Positions 8,211 through 15,241 of a DNA stretch of 64,000 nt are shown here, one piece after another (the stretch's first letter is position 1; every line of letters starts with the position of its first letter). A program made the position numbers and the translations under genes. The notes under the pieces are model-generated. The model had not been told where the DNA came from, searched no databases, and worked only from the letters and a program-made list of their open reading frames with translations. Source of the stretch: Cardiobacterium sp. Marseille-Q4385 (GTDB lineage Bacteria > Pseudomonadota > Gammaproteobacteria > Cardiobacteriales > Cardiobacteriaceae); contig NZ_OU745373.1 of assembly GCF_916618745.1 (NCBI RefSeq), forward strand, positions 1,998,501-2,062,500, given 5' to 3'.

Positions 8211-9265
8211 TGCTGACCCGCTTCGACCGCTACCTGCTGCGCACCATCCTCATCACCACCCTCATCACCCTCGTCTTCCTCCTCAGCGTTGACCTCATCA
8301 TCCAAGTCTCGGCTGAAGCGGACGACCTCGGTCGCGGCCACTACACCCTGCGCATCCTCCTCACCCAACAACTTCTCGTCCTGCCGGAAAAACTCATCCT
8401 CTTCACCCCGGCCGCTGTCCTCGTCGGCACCATCATGGGCCTCGGCCAACTCGCCGCGCAGAACGAAATCGCCGTCGTCCGCGCCGCGGGCATCTCGCGC
8501 CTGCGTCTCGCCCGCGCCGGACTGCTACTCGCCTTCACCATCGGCGTGCTCAACATCATCAACGGCGAAACCCTCGCACCGCAACTCGCCGCGAAAAGCC
8601 GCCTCATCCATCACCTCGCCCTCGGCGAAAGCGCAGAAACCACCACCGCCCAAGGCATCTGGCTCAAACAGCGCGACACCATCATCCACATCGGCGCCCT
8701 GAACCCCGACGGCAGCCTGCAACACCTGCGTTACTACCAGGCCGATGCCGACCAAATCACCATCACCGAAGCCGAGCGCGCCACCTACGCCGCCCCCGAC
8801 TGGCAGCACGAAAACCCGCGCCGCTACCGCACCAGTGCGGAAAACACAGAAACCCTGCCTGCGCCTGCGCGCTGGGAAAACGGTGCAACCCCGGCAGACC
8901 TCAAAAGCCTTGCCGCCATCGGCTCGGCGGAAACCCTGCGCGAACTGCACACCCTGACCTGCTTCATGGCGGCGAACGGCCTGAACCACCATCAGGAAAG
9001 CCTCAAATACTGGCAGCGCCTGCTCACCCCGCTGACCACAGCGGCAATGGTGCTCCTGGCACTGCCCTTCGCTTTTGGCAGCAACCGCAGTGGGCAACAG
9101 GGCACCCGCCTCGTCATCGGTATTCTCCTCGGCGTTGCTTACTACGTCACAAGCGGCGTCATCGCCAACCTTGCCCTGCTGCTCCACTGGCCGCCGCTGC
9201 TCGGCGCCACCTTGCCTATCCTCCTCTTTACCGTGCCGGCCGTTATCGTGCTGGCGCGACAATAA
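8210..9265 (+). CDS. lptG: LPS export permease LptG
   Basis: Second permease subunit of the LPS exporter. It has 351 residues in the same six-helix plus jellyroll layout as LptF. The N-terminal FDRYLLRTILITTL is a family hallmark. The start at 8210 has the ribosome site AAGGAGAG and overlaps the lptF stop by one base. An in-frame extension upstream reads through lptF in another frame and was dropped. Confidence 0.94.
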   Translation: MLTRFDRYLLRTILITTLITLVFLLSVDLIIQVSAEADDLGRGHYTLRILLTQQLLVLPEKLILFTPAAVLVGTIMGLGQLAAQNEIAVVRAAGISRLRLARAGLLLAFTIGVLNIINGETLAPQLAAKSRLIHHLALGESAETTTAQGIWLKQRDTIIHIGALNPDGSLQHLRYYQADADQITITEAERATYAAPDWQHENPRRYRTSAENTETLPAPARWENGATPADLKSLAAIGSAETLRELHTLTCFMAANGLNHHQESLKYWQRLLTPLTTAAMVLLALPFAFGSNRSGQQGTRLVIGILLGVAYYVTSGVIANLALLLHWPPLLGATLPILLFTVPAVIVLARQ

Positions 9266-9284
9266 CGCCCCATCCCGACTGCCT

Positions 9285-9707
9285 ATGAAATCTCTCGCCC
9301 TCACCGCCCTCACGCTCAGTCTTGCCGCCCACGCCGACCACGTCTGGCTGCACGATGGCGAAGCCATCATCCGTGCCGAAATCGCCGCCGATGACGCCAG
9401 CCGCATGCGCGGCTTGATGTACCGCCCCTGGCTGGCGCCGGGAACAGGGATGCTTTTCCTCTTCGACCCGCCGCAGCCTGTTTCCTTCTGGATGAAAAAC
9501 ACCCTGATCCCGCTGGACATCCGCTACTACGATGCGGCGGGCCGCCTCGTCGCCTACCACCTCGCTACGCCTTGCTTAAGCGAACCCTGTGCGCACTACC
9601 CAGGACGCGGCCGGGTCGCCTACGTTCTTGAAACTCGCGCCCGCTACCGCCTCATCCCGCCGACTCAACCGTTGCGATTGCTCGCTGTCCCACCCGCACG
9701 GCGGTAA
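9285..9707 (+). CDS. DUF192 family exported protein
   Basis: Protein of 140 residues with a short signal peptide ending near AAHA (residues ~16-17) and a DUF192 domain covering the rest. The family pattern is clear: R-M-x-G-L-M-Y-R near 44-51, the F-W-M-K-N-T-L-I-P-L-D segment near 70-80, and the conserved C-terminal V-L-E. DUF192 has no agreed biochemical function. The gene follows lptG by 19 bases and may be co-transcribed. The ATG at 9285 was chosen for the signal peptide. Confidence 0.85.
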   Translation: MKSLALTALTLSLAAHADHVWLHDGEAIIRAEIAADDASRMRGLMYRPWLAPGTGMLFLFDPPQPVSFWMKNTLIPLDIRYYDAAGRLVAYHLATPCLSEPCAHYPGRGRVAYVLETRARYRLIPPTQPLRLLAVPPARR

Positions 9708-9797
9708 TACCCATCCCAAGAGCGTTGGCGCGTCTCGCCTCTACTACCCCGTGGATTGGGATAAGCGAGCGGGCCTTGGTCGTCGCTCTGGTGCATA

Positions 9798-9832
9798 AAA
9801 AATCCCTTCCCCCGCTTGCGAGGGAAGGGATT
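9798..9832. terminator. Hairpin terminator formed by a C/G-rich dispersed repeat
   Basis: AATCCCTTCCC and GGGAAGGGATT pair around CCGCTTGCGA, between the converging DUF192 and phnE genes. A-rich and T-rich flanks let it stop transcription from either side. The sequence belongs to a repeat family also present near 19046, 38728 and 57964. Confidence 0.65.
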
Positions 9833-9854
9833 GTTCTTTGTGCCCATTGCTCAA

Positions 9855-10676
9855 TCAGAGCAAGCGGCGGCGGAAGTAGGTGATGACGATTTCGGCGATG
9901 ACGACGACGGCGAAGATGGTCAGCAGGATGATGGCAACGCGATCCCACTCGAAGAGGTCGATGGCCGAGTTCATGATCATGCCGATGCCGCCAGCGCCGA
10001 CCAGGCCGAGTACGGAGGATTCGCGCACGTTGATGTCCCAGCGCAGCAGCATGATGGACCAGAAGGCGGGTTTGACGGCGGGCCAGTAGCCGTAAAGGAT
10101 TTGGCTGCTTTGGGTCGCGCCTGCCGCTTTCAGCGCTTCGATGGCGCCGCGTGGCACTTCTTCCAGCGCTTCGCCGAGCAGTTTGCCGACGAAGCCGACG
10201 GAGCGGCAGGCGATAGCGGCGGTACCCGCCAGCGGGCCGGGGCCAAAGACAGCGATGAAAAGTAGCGCCCAGACGAGCGAGTTCACGGAACGGCTGGCGA
10301 CGAGCAGCGTCTTGGCAAGGAAGTTCAGCCCCCGGTTCGGCGTGAGGTTGTGCGCGGCCAGGATGGAGAGCGGCAGGGCAGCAATCAGGGCGAAGATGGT
10401 GCCGAGGGTCGCGATGTGGAAGGTTTCCATCAGCGCCGTGTGCACCGCGACGCGGTAGTAGGCGTAATCCGGCGGGAACATGCGCCGCACCATGTCGAGC
10501 ATTTGTTCCGGCGCGTCCCAGAGGAATTCCCAGATGACGTTGATGTTACGCAAAGACAGCAGCACAGCGATGCCGATGCCCAGCCAGAAGGCGGTGCGGG
10601 CGAGTTTTTGCCCGAGGGTGTGCCGCTGCCACAGGCGTTCGGCAAGCGCGGGGTTGGGGGTGTTCATTTCAGACAT
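9855..10676 (-). CDS. phnE: Phosphonate-type ABC transporter permease (second PhnE)
   Basis: Inner-membrane permease of a PhnCDE-type importer. It has 273 residues with about six membrane helices. The EAA-like loop that contacts the ATPase is in the region AIEALKAAGATQSSQI, and the GLVGAGGIGM motif is typical of PhnE/PtxC. Its start overlaps the preceding permease by 8 bases. Two different PhnE subunits probably form a heterodimeric channel. Confidence 0.88.
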   Translation of the reverse strand: MSEMNTPNPALAERLWQRHTLGQKLARTAFWLGIGIAVLLSLRNINVIWEFLWDAPEQMLDMVRRMFPPDYAYYRVAVHTALMETFHIATLGTIFALIAALPLSILAAHNLTPNRGLNFLAKTLLVASRSVNSLVWALLFIAVFGPGPLAGTAAIACRSVGFVGKLLGEALEEVPRGAIEALKAAGATQSSQILYGYWPAVKPAFWSIMLLRWDINVRESSVLGLVGAGGIGMIMNSAIDLFEWDRVAIILLTIFAVVVIAEIVITYFRRRLL

Positions 10677-11481
10677 TGAAGATCCGTTTTACCGCGTTGG
10701 CGGCCAGTTCGCCGAGGAGGACGACCGCGATGATGGTAAGCAATATGGCGAGGACAAAATCGTATTCGAAGCGCTGGAAAGCGGCGAAGAGGGTGCCGCC
10801 GATACCACCGGCGCCAACGATGCCGACCATCGTCGAGTTGCGCAGGTTAGCGTCGAGCTGGTAGGTACAGAAGCCGACGAGGCGCGCCATCACTTGCGGC
10901 AGCACGCCATAGGTGACGACGGAGATGAAGGGGGCACCGGTCGCGCGCACGGCTTCAATCTGCTTCATCGAAATCTCTTCGATGGTTTCCATGAACAGTT
11001 TGCCGACGAAGCCCACGGAGGCAACGATCAGCGCAAGGATACCGGCGAGCGGGCCGAAGCCGACGGCCTTGATGAAGATGATGGCGACGATGACCGGGTT
11101 GAAGGCGCGGCAGAAGGTAACGACGAAACGCGCCGGCCAGGTTGCCCAGGCGGGCATCAAGTTGCGCGCGCCGAGGATGGCGATAGGCAGGGAGAGCAGC
11201 ACGCCGAAGAAGGTCGCCAGCACTGCGATTTGCAGGCTTTCCACCAGACCGGTGAGCAGTTGCTGCCAGTCTTTGAAGTTGGGCGGGAACATGCGCGCGA
11301 GGAAGCGGCCACCGTTGTCGATACCCTTAATAAAGCGTTCGGCAGAGAAATCGAGCTGCCCCAGCGCGTAGAAGGCGTAAATGGCAAGTGCCAGCGCAAG
11401 CAGGCGCGCGCCCCAGGAGGTGTGGAAGGGGCGAACGCCGGCAGGCGGTGGCGCGTATGTGGGTTTGGCTGGCGCGTTCAT
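10669..11481 (-). CDS. phnE: Phosphonate-type ABC transporter permease (first PhnE)
   Basis: Paralogue of the next gene, 270 residues, with the same membrane topology. It carries the PhnE motif GIVGAGGIGG and an ATPase-coupling loop near KQIEAVRATGAP. The start overlaps the phnC stop by 4 bases, and the two permease genes also overlap, so the block is translationally coupled. The substrate may be a phosphonate, phosphite or related compound; the permease does not say which. Confidence 0.88.
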   Translation of the reverse strand: MNAPAKPTYAPPPAGVRPFHTSWGARLLALALAIYAFYALGQLDFSAERFIKGIDNGGRFLARMFPPNFKDWQQLLTGLVESLQIAVLATFFGVLLSLPIAILGARNLMPAWATWPARFVVTFCRAFNPVIVAIIFIKAVGFGPLAGILALIVASVGFVGKLFMETIEEISMKQIEAVRATGAPFISVVTYGVLPQVMARLVGFCTYQLDANLRNSTMVGIVGAGGIGGTLFAAFQRFEYDFVLAILLTIIAVVLLGELAANAVKRIFNV

Positions 11482-12236
11482 TGCAACCAGTCCTTGCCGC
11501 CGTAAATCGTGTTCAGGTCGGCCTCGGTCAGGTCGGCGGGAGGACCGTCGAAGACAACTTTACCGCCCGTCATGCCGACGATGCGGTCGGCGTAGCGGCG
11601 CGCCAAATTGACATCGTGAATGTTGACCAGCACCGGAATCTGGTTATCAATGCCCTGCGATTTCAGCAACTCCATGATTTCCACCGAAGTTTTCGGGTCA
11701 AGCGAAGAAGTCGGCTCGTCGGCGAGCAGGATTTCCGGACGCTGCATCAGGGCGCGGGCGATGCCCACCCGCTGCCGTTGCCCGCCGGAGAGACTGTCGG
11801 CGCGCTGGTTGGCAAAAGCCGCCAGCCCGACAATGTCGAGCAGGCGGTAGGCGTAGGCAATATCTTCAGCGGGGAAGCGGCGCAACCAAGCGTTGAGCGG
11901 CGATACATAGCCCAAGCGGCCGGTGAGCAGGTTTTCCATGACGGACAGGCGTTCAACGAGGTTATATTCCTGAAAGACCATGCCGATGCGCCGCCGTGCT
12001 TCGCGCAGCGCGCGCCCTCTTATATGGGAAAGCTCTTCCCCCTTGAAGAGAATCGAGCCGTCGCTGGGTTCGATCAGGCGGTTGATGATGCGGATCAGCG
12101 TCGATTTCCCCGTCCCGGAAGGGCCGATAATCGCTGTCAGGCCGCTGCCCGCAAACGTCAGGTCGATGCCTTTCAGTACCGGCGCACCGGGCTTGTAGGC
12201 CTTGGTCAGGCCGCTGATTTGCAACACGGCGCTCAT
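11478..12236 (-). CDS. phnC: Phosphonate-type ABC transporter ATPase PhnC
   Basis: ATP-hydrolysing subunit of the importer. It has 252 residues with Walker A GPSGTGKST at 38-46, the ABC signature LSGGQ at 149-153 and Walker B ILLADEP at 169-175. It sits 39 bases after phnD and overlaps the first phnE. The complete D-C-E-E set should make a functional importer. Confidence 0.92.
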   Translation of the reverse strand: MSAVLQISGLTKAYKPGAPVLKGIDLTFAGSGLTAIIGPSGTGKSTLIRIINRLIEPSDGSILFKGEELSHIRGRALREARRRIGMVFQEYNLVERLSVMENLLTGRLGYVSPLNAWLRRFPAEDIAYAYRLLDIVGLAAFANQRADSLSGGQRQRVGIARALMQRPEILLADEPTSSLDPKTSVEIMELLKSQGIDNQIPVLVNIHDVNLARRYADRIVGMTGGKVVFDGPPADLTEADLNTIYGGKDWLQ

Positions 12237-12275
12237 AGTTCTACCCGTTTATTCATAATCCCGTCCGTTTATGGC

Positions 12276-13295
12276 TTATTTCTTCTTGGCGTTTTCGGCT
12301 TCATAGCCGCTGCGGTTCAGGCTCTGCCCAGCGGCAATGGCAACCTTGCGTACCAGTTCCCAGTCTTTCTGATAATTGGCGGGGAGGAAGCGGTCGCCGC
12401 CCAAGCCTTTCGCCATTTCCGGCGGAATGCGGTACTCAAAGAAACACTCTTTGATTTTTTCCACCAGTTTCGGATCCAGATCGTGCGCATAAGCATAGGC
12501 ATCAGTCGGGAAAAGCTCGCTGGTGTAGAGGACATTGAAATCATCAGCACCGACCACGCCGCGTTCCGTCATGTGTTGCAGCACGTCGCTGGCGACCGGA
12601 GCAGCGTCATAGTCGCCTGACTTCACGCCGAGAATGGACTGGTCGTGTTTGCCGGAATAGACCACCTTGTAATCCTTGTCCGGCGTAAGGCCGAGCTCTG
12701 AAAACAGGGCGCGCGGCGCAAGGTTGCCAGTGTTGGAAGAAGGCGAGGTGTGCGCGATGCGCTTGCCTTTCAGATCGGCCAGCTCTTTATAGGGGCTGTC
12801 TTTGCGCACAATCATCTTGATGGCGGCGCCTTCCGGACCATTTTCCGTGCCACGGATGGCAAACGGCACGGCCCCCGCGATATTGACCGCGAAATTGGTC
12901 GGGCCCGTTGAAAACGCAGCGATGTGCAGACGGCCGGAACGCATCGCCTCAATTTCTGCCGAGTTCGACTGCACGGCGAAGAACACCGTCTTGCGTCCCA
13001 CGCATTGCGACAAATGACCCATGAACGGCTGGAAGAGCTTTTCATAAACGGTCGGATCCTCCACCGGCGTGAAAGCAAAAATCAGCGTCTTCGGATCGCG
13101 GAATTTCTTCGGATCAGACGGCGGGTCGGCGACCATATCCTTGTCGGCATCGCAATAAATCGCATCGAGATCGCCACGGTGCGGACAGGCGTCTTCTTCT
13201 GCCAGCGCGGCGCTGGAAAAAGCCAGCCCTGCAGTCGCTAACAGGCTGAGACGAAACATGGGCAGCACATTTTGCTTGGCATGGAATTGCATCAT
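12276..13295 (-). CDS. phnD: Periplasmic phosphonate/phosphite-binding protein PhnD
   Basis: Solute-binding protein feeding the PhnCEE transporter. It has 339 residues with a signal peptide cleaved near residue 32 (AALA). The mature part matches the PhnD fold: FAFTPVEDPTVYEKLFQP, then the S-S-N-T-G ligand loop (HTSPSSNTG) and the D-Y-D-A-A-P segment. The start at 13295 (ATGATG) has a GGAG site six bases upstream. A start at 13259 would also leave a signal sequence. No C-P lyase or phosphonatase genes are adjacent. Confidence 0.88.
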   Translation of the reverse strand: MMQFHAKQNVLPMFRLSLLATAGLAFSSAALAEEDACPHRGDLDAIYCDADKDMVADPPSDPKKFRDPKTLIFAFTPVEDPTVYEKLFQPFMGHLSQCVGRKTVFFAVQSNSAEIEAMRSGRLHIAAFSTGPTNFAVNIAGAVPFAIRGTENGPEGAAIKMIVRKDSPYKELADLKGKRIAHTSPSSNTGNLAPRALFSELGLTPDKDYKVVYSGKHDQSILGVKSGDYDAAPVASDVLQHMTERGVVGADDFNVLYTSELFPTDAYAYAHDLDPKLVEKIKECFFEYRIPPEMAKGLGGDRFLPANYQKDWELVRKVAIAAGQSLNRSGYEAENAKKK

Positions 13296-13722
13296 TAGCT
13301 CCAAAAAAGTTGTGGGGATAACCCAAACCTTCAGGATTGCCCGGACAAAAAGTGGCGGCAGGCCCACTTCATGCAAGGCATCTGAAAGGAAGGGGGGGAC
13401 CGCCTGCAAGACAAACGGCAGTGGTGAAATGTGTGGATACGATTGGTTATTATCAACACATTGCAACACTATATGCACATTATAGCCACAAAGAATTGCA
13501 GAAAGGAAGGGGAAAATCCACAGAAAAAGCGCGCCAACCTAACGTCTTGCCACAGCCACACGACAAACACCGCACCAACCCCGCTTGACCGACATCAAAA
13601 CCGCCGCGTTATTCCGCTTGGCGGGCCCAGTATTTACGTCGCTTAGCGAGGCCAGTATTTACACCGCTTGACGGCTGATGCCTATCCATACCGATGCTCG
13701 ATACAAATGCCCCACCGCCAAA
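13296..13722. other. Non-coding gap upstream of phnD
   Basis: This stretch of about 430 bases has no convincing gene. A TATAAT on the minus strand (13479-13484) could serve phnD, but it has no good -35 and would give a leader of ~190 bases. The right part carries a REP-like triplet (13609-13674). A shorter partial core, CCGCTTGACC, lies near 13581. Confidence 0.5.
13609..13674 (+). repeat. REP-like tandem array, three units at 25-base period
   Basis: Three copies of the CGCTTGGCGG-type core are separated by 25 bases. They are joined by CCAGTATTTAC linkers and the cores vary (CGCTTAGCG, CGCTTGACGG). The same 25-base spacing recurs at 18842, 44923 and 62893. Confidence 0.7.
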
Positions 13723-13750
13723 CAAAAAAGACACAGCTTGCGCTGTGTCT
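13723..13750 (-). terminator. Intrinsic terminator at the distal end of the CRISPR array
   Basis: A perfect 9-base stem AGACACAGC / GCTGTGTCT with a TTGC loop is followed on the minus strand by a run of six T. It would stop leftward transcription just after the array. Its last base touches the degenerate first repeat, which supports minus-strand transcription of the CRISPR. Confidence 0.75.
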
Positions 13751-14058
13751 GAATTATCCCTTTGCATCAGGGTCTGTTTTTAAACTGCACGATCTGCTCT
13801 CTACCGTCGATCCGACGTGTCTTAATCCCTTTGAATCAGGGTCTGTTTTTAAACGCGAATTTAGCCAGGCATGGGAGCCGGATAAGGGGTCTTAATCCCT
13901 TTGAATCAGGGTCTGTTTTTAAATAAATTGATCCTGAGAAAGGGATCATCAGATTTGGTCTTAATCCCTTTGAATCAGGGACTGTTTTTAAACAAGAAAT
14001 TCCCCAAGAAGGCTGGAATGATGTCTTAATCCCTTTGAATCAGGGTCTGTTTTTAAAC
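13750..14058 (-). CRISPR. CRISPR array, five 36-base repeats and four spacers
   Basis: Repeats lie at 13750-13785, 13819-13854, 13889-13924, 13958-13993 and 14023-14058. On the plus strand they begin GTCTTAATCCC and end CTGTTTTTAAAC, with CCC/GGG able to pair inside. The first repeat is degenerate at its 5' end, the third differs in the last base and the fourth by one base. Spacers are 33, 34, 33 and 29 bases. Read on the minus strand the repeat ends GGGATTAAGAC, giving an eight-base ATTAAGAC handle like the ATTGAAAC tags of type I/III systems. The degenerate repeat and a terminator at the left end both point to leftward transcription from a leader at the right. No cas gene lies in the window. 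Confidence 0.93.
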
Positions 14059-14083
14059 CTGTGGGGTGCTGGATTTTCTTTTC

Positions 14084-14113
14084 TTATCAATTCTCTGCAA
14101 AACAGCTTTCCAA
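14084..14113 (-). promoter_or_regulatory. Candidate CRISPR leader promoter
   Basis: In the AT-rich 200-base stretch between the SemiSWEET stop and the array, the minus strand has TTGGAA (14108-14113), an 18-base spacer and TGATAA (14084-14089). It would start transcription close to the first intact repeat. The match is only moderate. The rest of 14059-14261 is presumed leader and holds no gene. Confidence 0.35.
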
Positions 14114-14261
14114 TTTTTTTCTTGTCGCCAAAGCTGTCTCATTTTTTCACTCCTGCCGTATTTTTTATCTTCTGCCGACGCGCCTATGCTACGCCTCTTG
14201 TCGGCGGCGTCAATGCGCCGTGTCCTGCCCGACGGTCTTTTCGTCGTTGTCGCTGCGGGGG

Positions 14262-14519
14262 TTACAGACTGGTGATGCAGGTGATGAGCCCCAATACTAC
14301 GCCCGGCGAGTTGGCAATGGCGATCGGCCAGTCGCGTTGTTTTTTGAAAAGGCCGTACGCCACCCACAGGGTGCAGTTAATGGCGGCACATAATGGCTGG
14401 ATCGGATTGCCCTTGTGTCCGGCCAAGTTGGCTTGAATTTGAAAGATATAGGATGTGTACATACAGATGGAAGCGATGGTGGCGACGGTAGCCAAGATAC
14501 GGATCTGTTTTTCGTTCAT
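14262..14519 (-). CDS. SemiSWEET-family sugar transporter
   Basis: Half-size SWEET transporter of 85 residues with three membrane helices, which works as a dimer to let sugars cross the inner membrane by facilitated diffusion. Characteristic features are the PQ-loop-like YTSYIFQIQANLAG, the segment G-N-P-I-Q-P-L-C-A-A-I-N-C-T-L-W-V, and the pore asparagine in IANSPGVVLG. It reads toward the CRISPR array, so read-through into the array is possible. The real substrate cannot be told from sequence. Confidence 0.88.
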   Translation of the reverse strand: MNEKQIRILATVATIASICMYTSYIFQIQANLAGHKGNPIQPLCAAINCTLWVAYGLFKKQRDWPIAIANSPGVVLGLITCITSL

Positions 14520-14652
14520 AAAGTAGTCCTCAGGTAGTCCTCTAATAGATAGGTGGTAATTTTGGGATGCTCAGTGTAACACTGTGCCCACCCCGTGCAG
14601 GGCGTGCCCCGGACGCGTATCATGCCGGCCTTCATTTTCCGGCGGCGACGGT

Positions 14653-14668
14653 CGCCAAGCGGGATAAC
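14653..14668 (-). repeat. REP-like element, single copy, reversed
   Basis: Reverse complement of AGTTATCCCGCTTGGC, matching the dispersed core. It lies between the divergent SemiSWEET and SUKH genes. Confidence 0.55.
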
Positions 14669-14711
14669 TTCGCGCTTTGTTGCCGTCCACAATCCAGTTA
14701 AAGAACCCATC

Positions 14712-15215
14712 ATGTTTACAGACATCATCAATGGCCTGTTTGCCGACTATGACGAAAGCTTCCACAGTGCACAGGCGGTGACCCCCGAACGGGTCGCGCA
14801 GGTGGAAGCGGCACTCGGCTATCCTCTGCCTGCCAGCTACATCGCCCTTATGACACTGCACAACGGTGGCAGTTTGAGCCGCTATATCTACTGCTACCTT
14901 GAAGAAGACGGTAGCGAGAGTGAGCTGCTGGTGCGTGGCATCAGCGGCATCGGTTTCGACGGTAATTCCACCCTGTGTGGCGCCTGCGGCAGCCGCTTTT
15001 GGGAAGATCCGGACAACTGGGGCTATCCCCCTATCGGCATTTACTTCGCCGAAGAAGACAGCGGACATGGACTGTTCGCGCTGGATTACCGCAACCTCCC
15101 TGCGGATGTTGAACCGCCCGTGGTGAACATCTATCACGGCAGCATGACCATCACCCGGATTGCCGCCAATTTCGCCGAATTCGTGCGCTGCCTGAGCGGC
15201 GATGACGATAACTGA
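14712..15215 (+). CDS. SMI1/KNR4 (SUKH) family protein
   Basis: Single-domain SUKH protein of 167 residues. Family features are an N-terminal helix leading to the motif LGYPLPASYIALMTLHNGG (about 36-54), a hydrophobic G-I-Y-F-A-E-E-D-S-G-H-G segment near 117-128, and a D-Y near 133-134. SUKH proteins often serve as immunity proteins to secreted polymorphic toxins, but many are lone proteins of unknown role. No toxin gene is adjacent here. The ATG at 14712 lacks a strong ribosome site. It lies 26 bases before dnaE and may be co-transcribed with it. Confidence 0.8.
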   Translation: MFTDIINGLFADYDESFHSAQAVTPERVAQVEAALGYPLPASYIALMTLHNGGSLSRYIYCYLEEDGSESELLVRGISGIGFDGNSTLCGACGSRFWEDPDNWGYPPIGIYFAEEDSGHGLFALDYRNLPADVEPPVVNIYHGSMTITRIAANFAEFVRCLSGDDDN

Positions 15216-15241
15216 CACCTGCTAACCGAGACTCCGCCACC

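Noticed and set aside
10480..12620. Two long plus-strand frames (341 and 410 codons)
   Set aside because: They lie antisense to the phnE, phnC and phnD genes, and arise because GC-rich genes leave the opposite strand open.
13668..13895. Open frame crossing the first CRISPR repeats
   Set aside because: Repeats and spacers happen to lack stops in one frame; the regular 36-base repeats explain the sequence.
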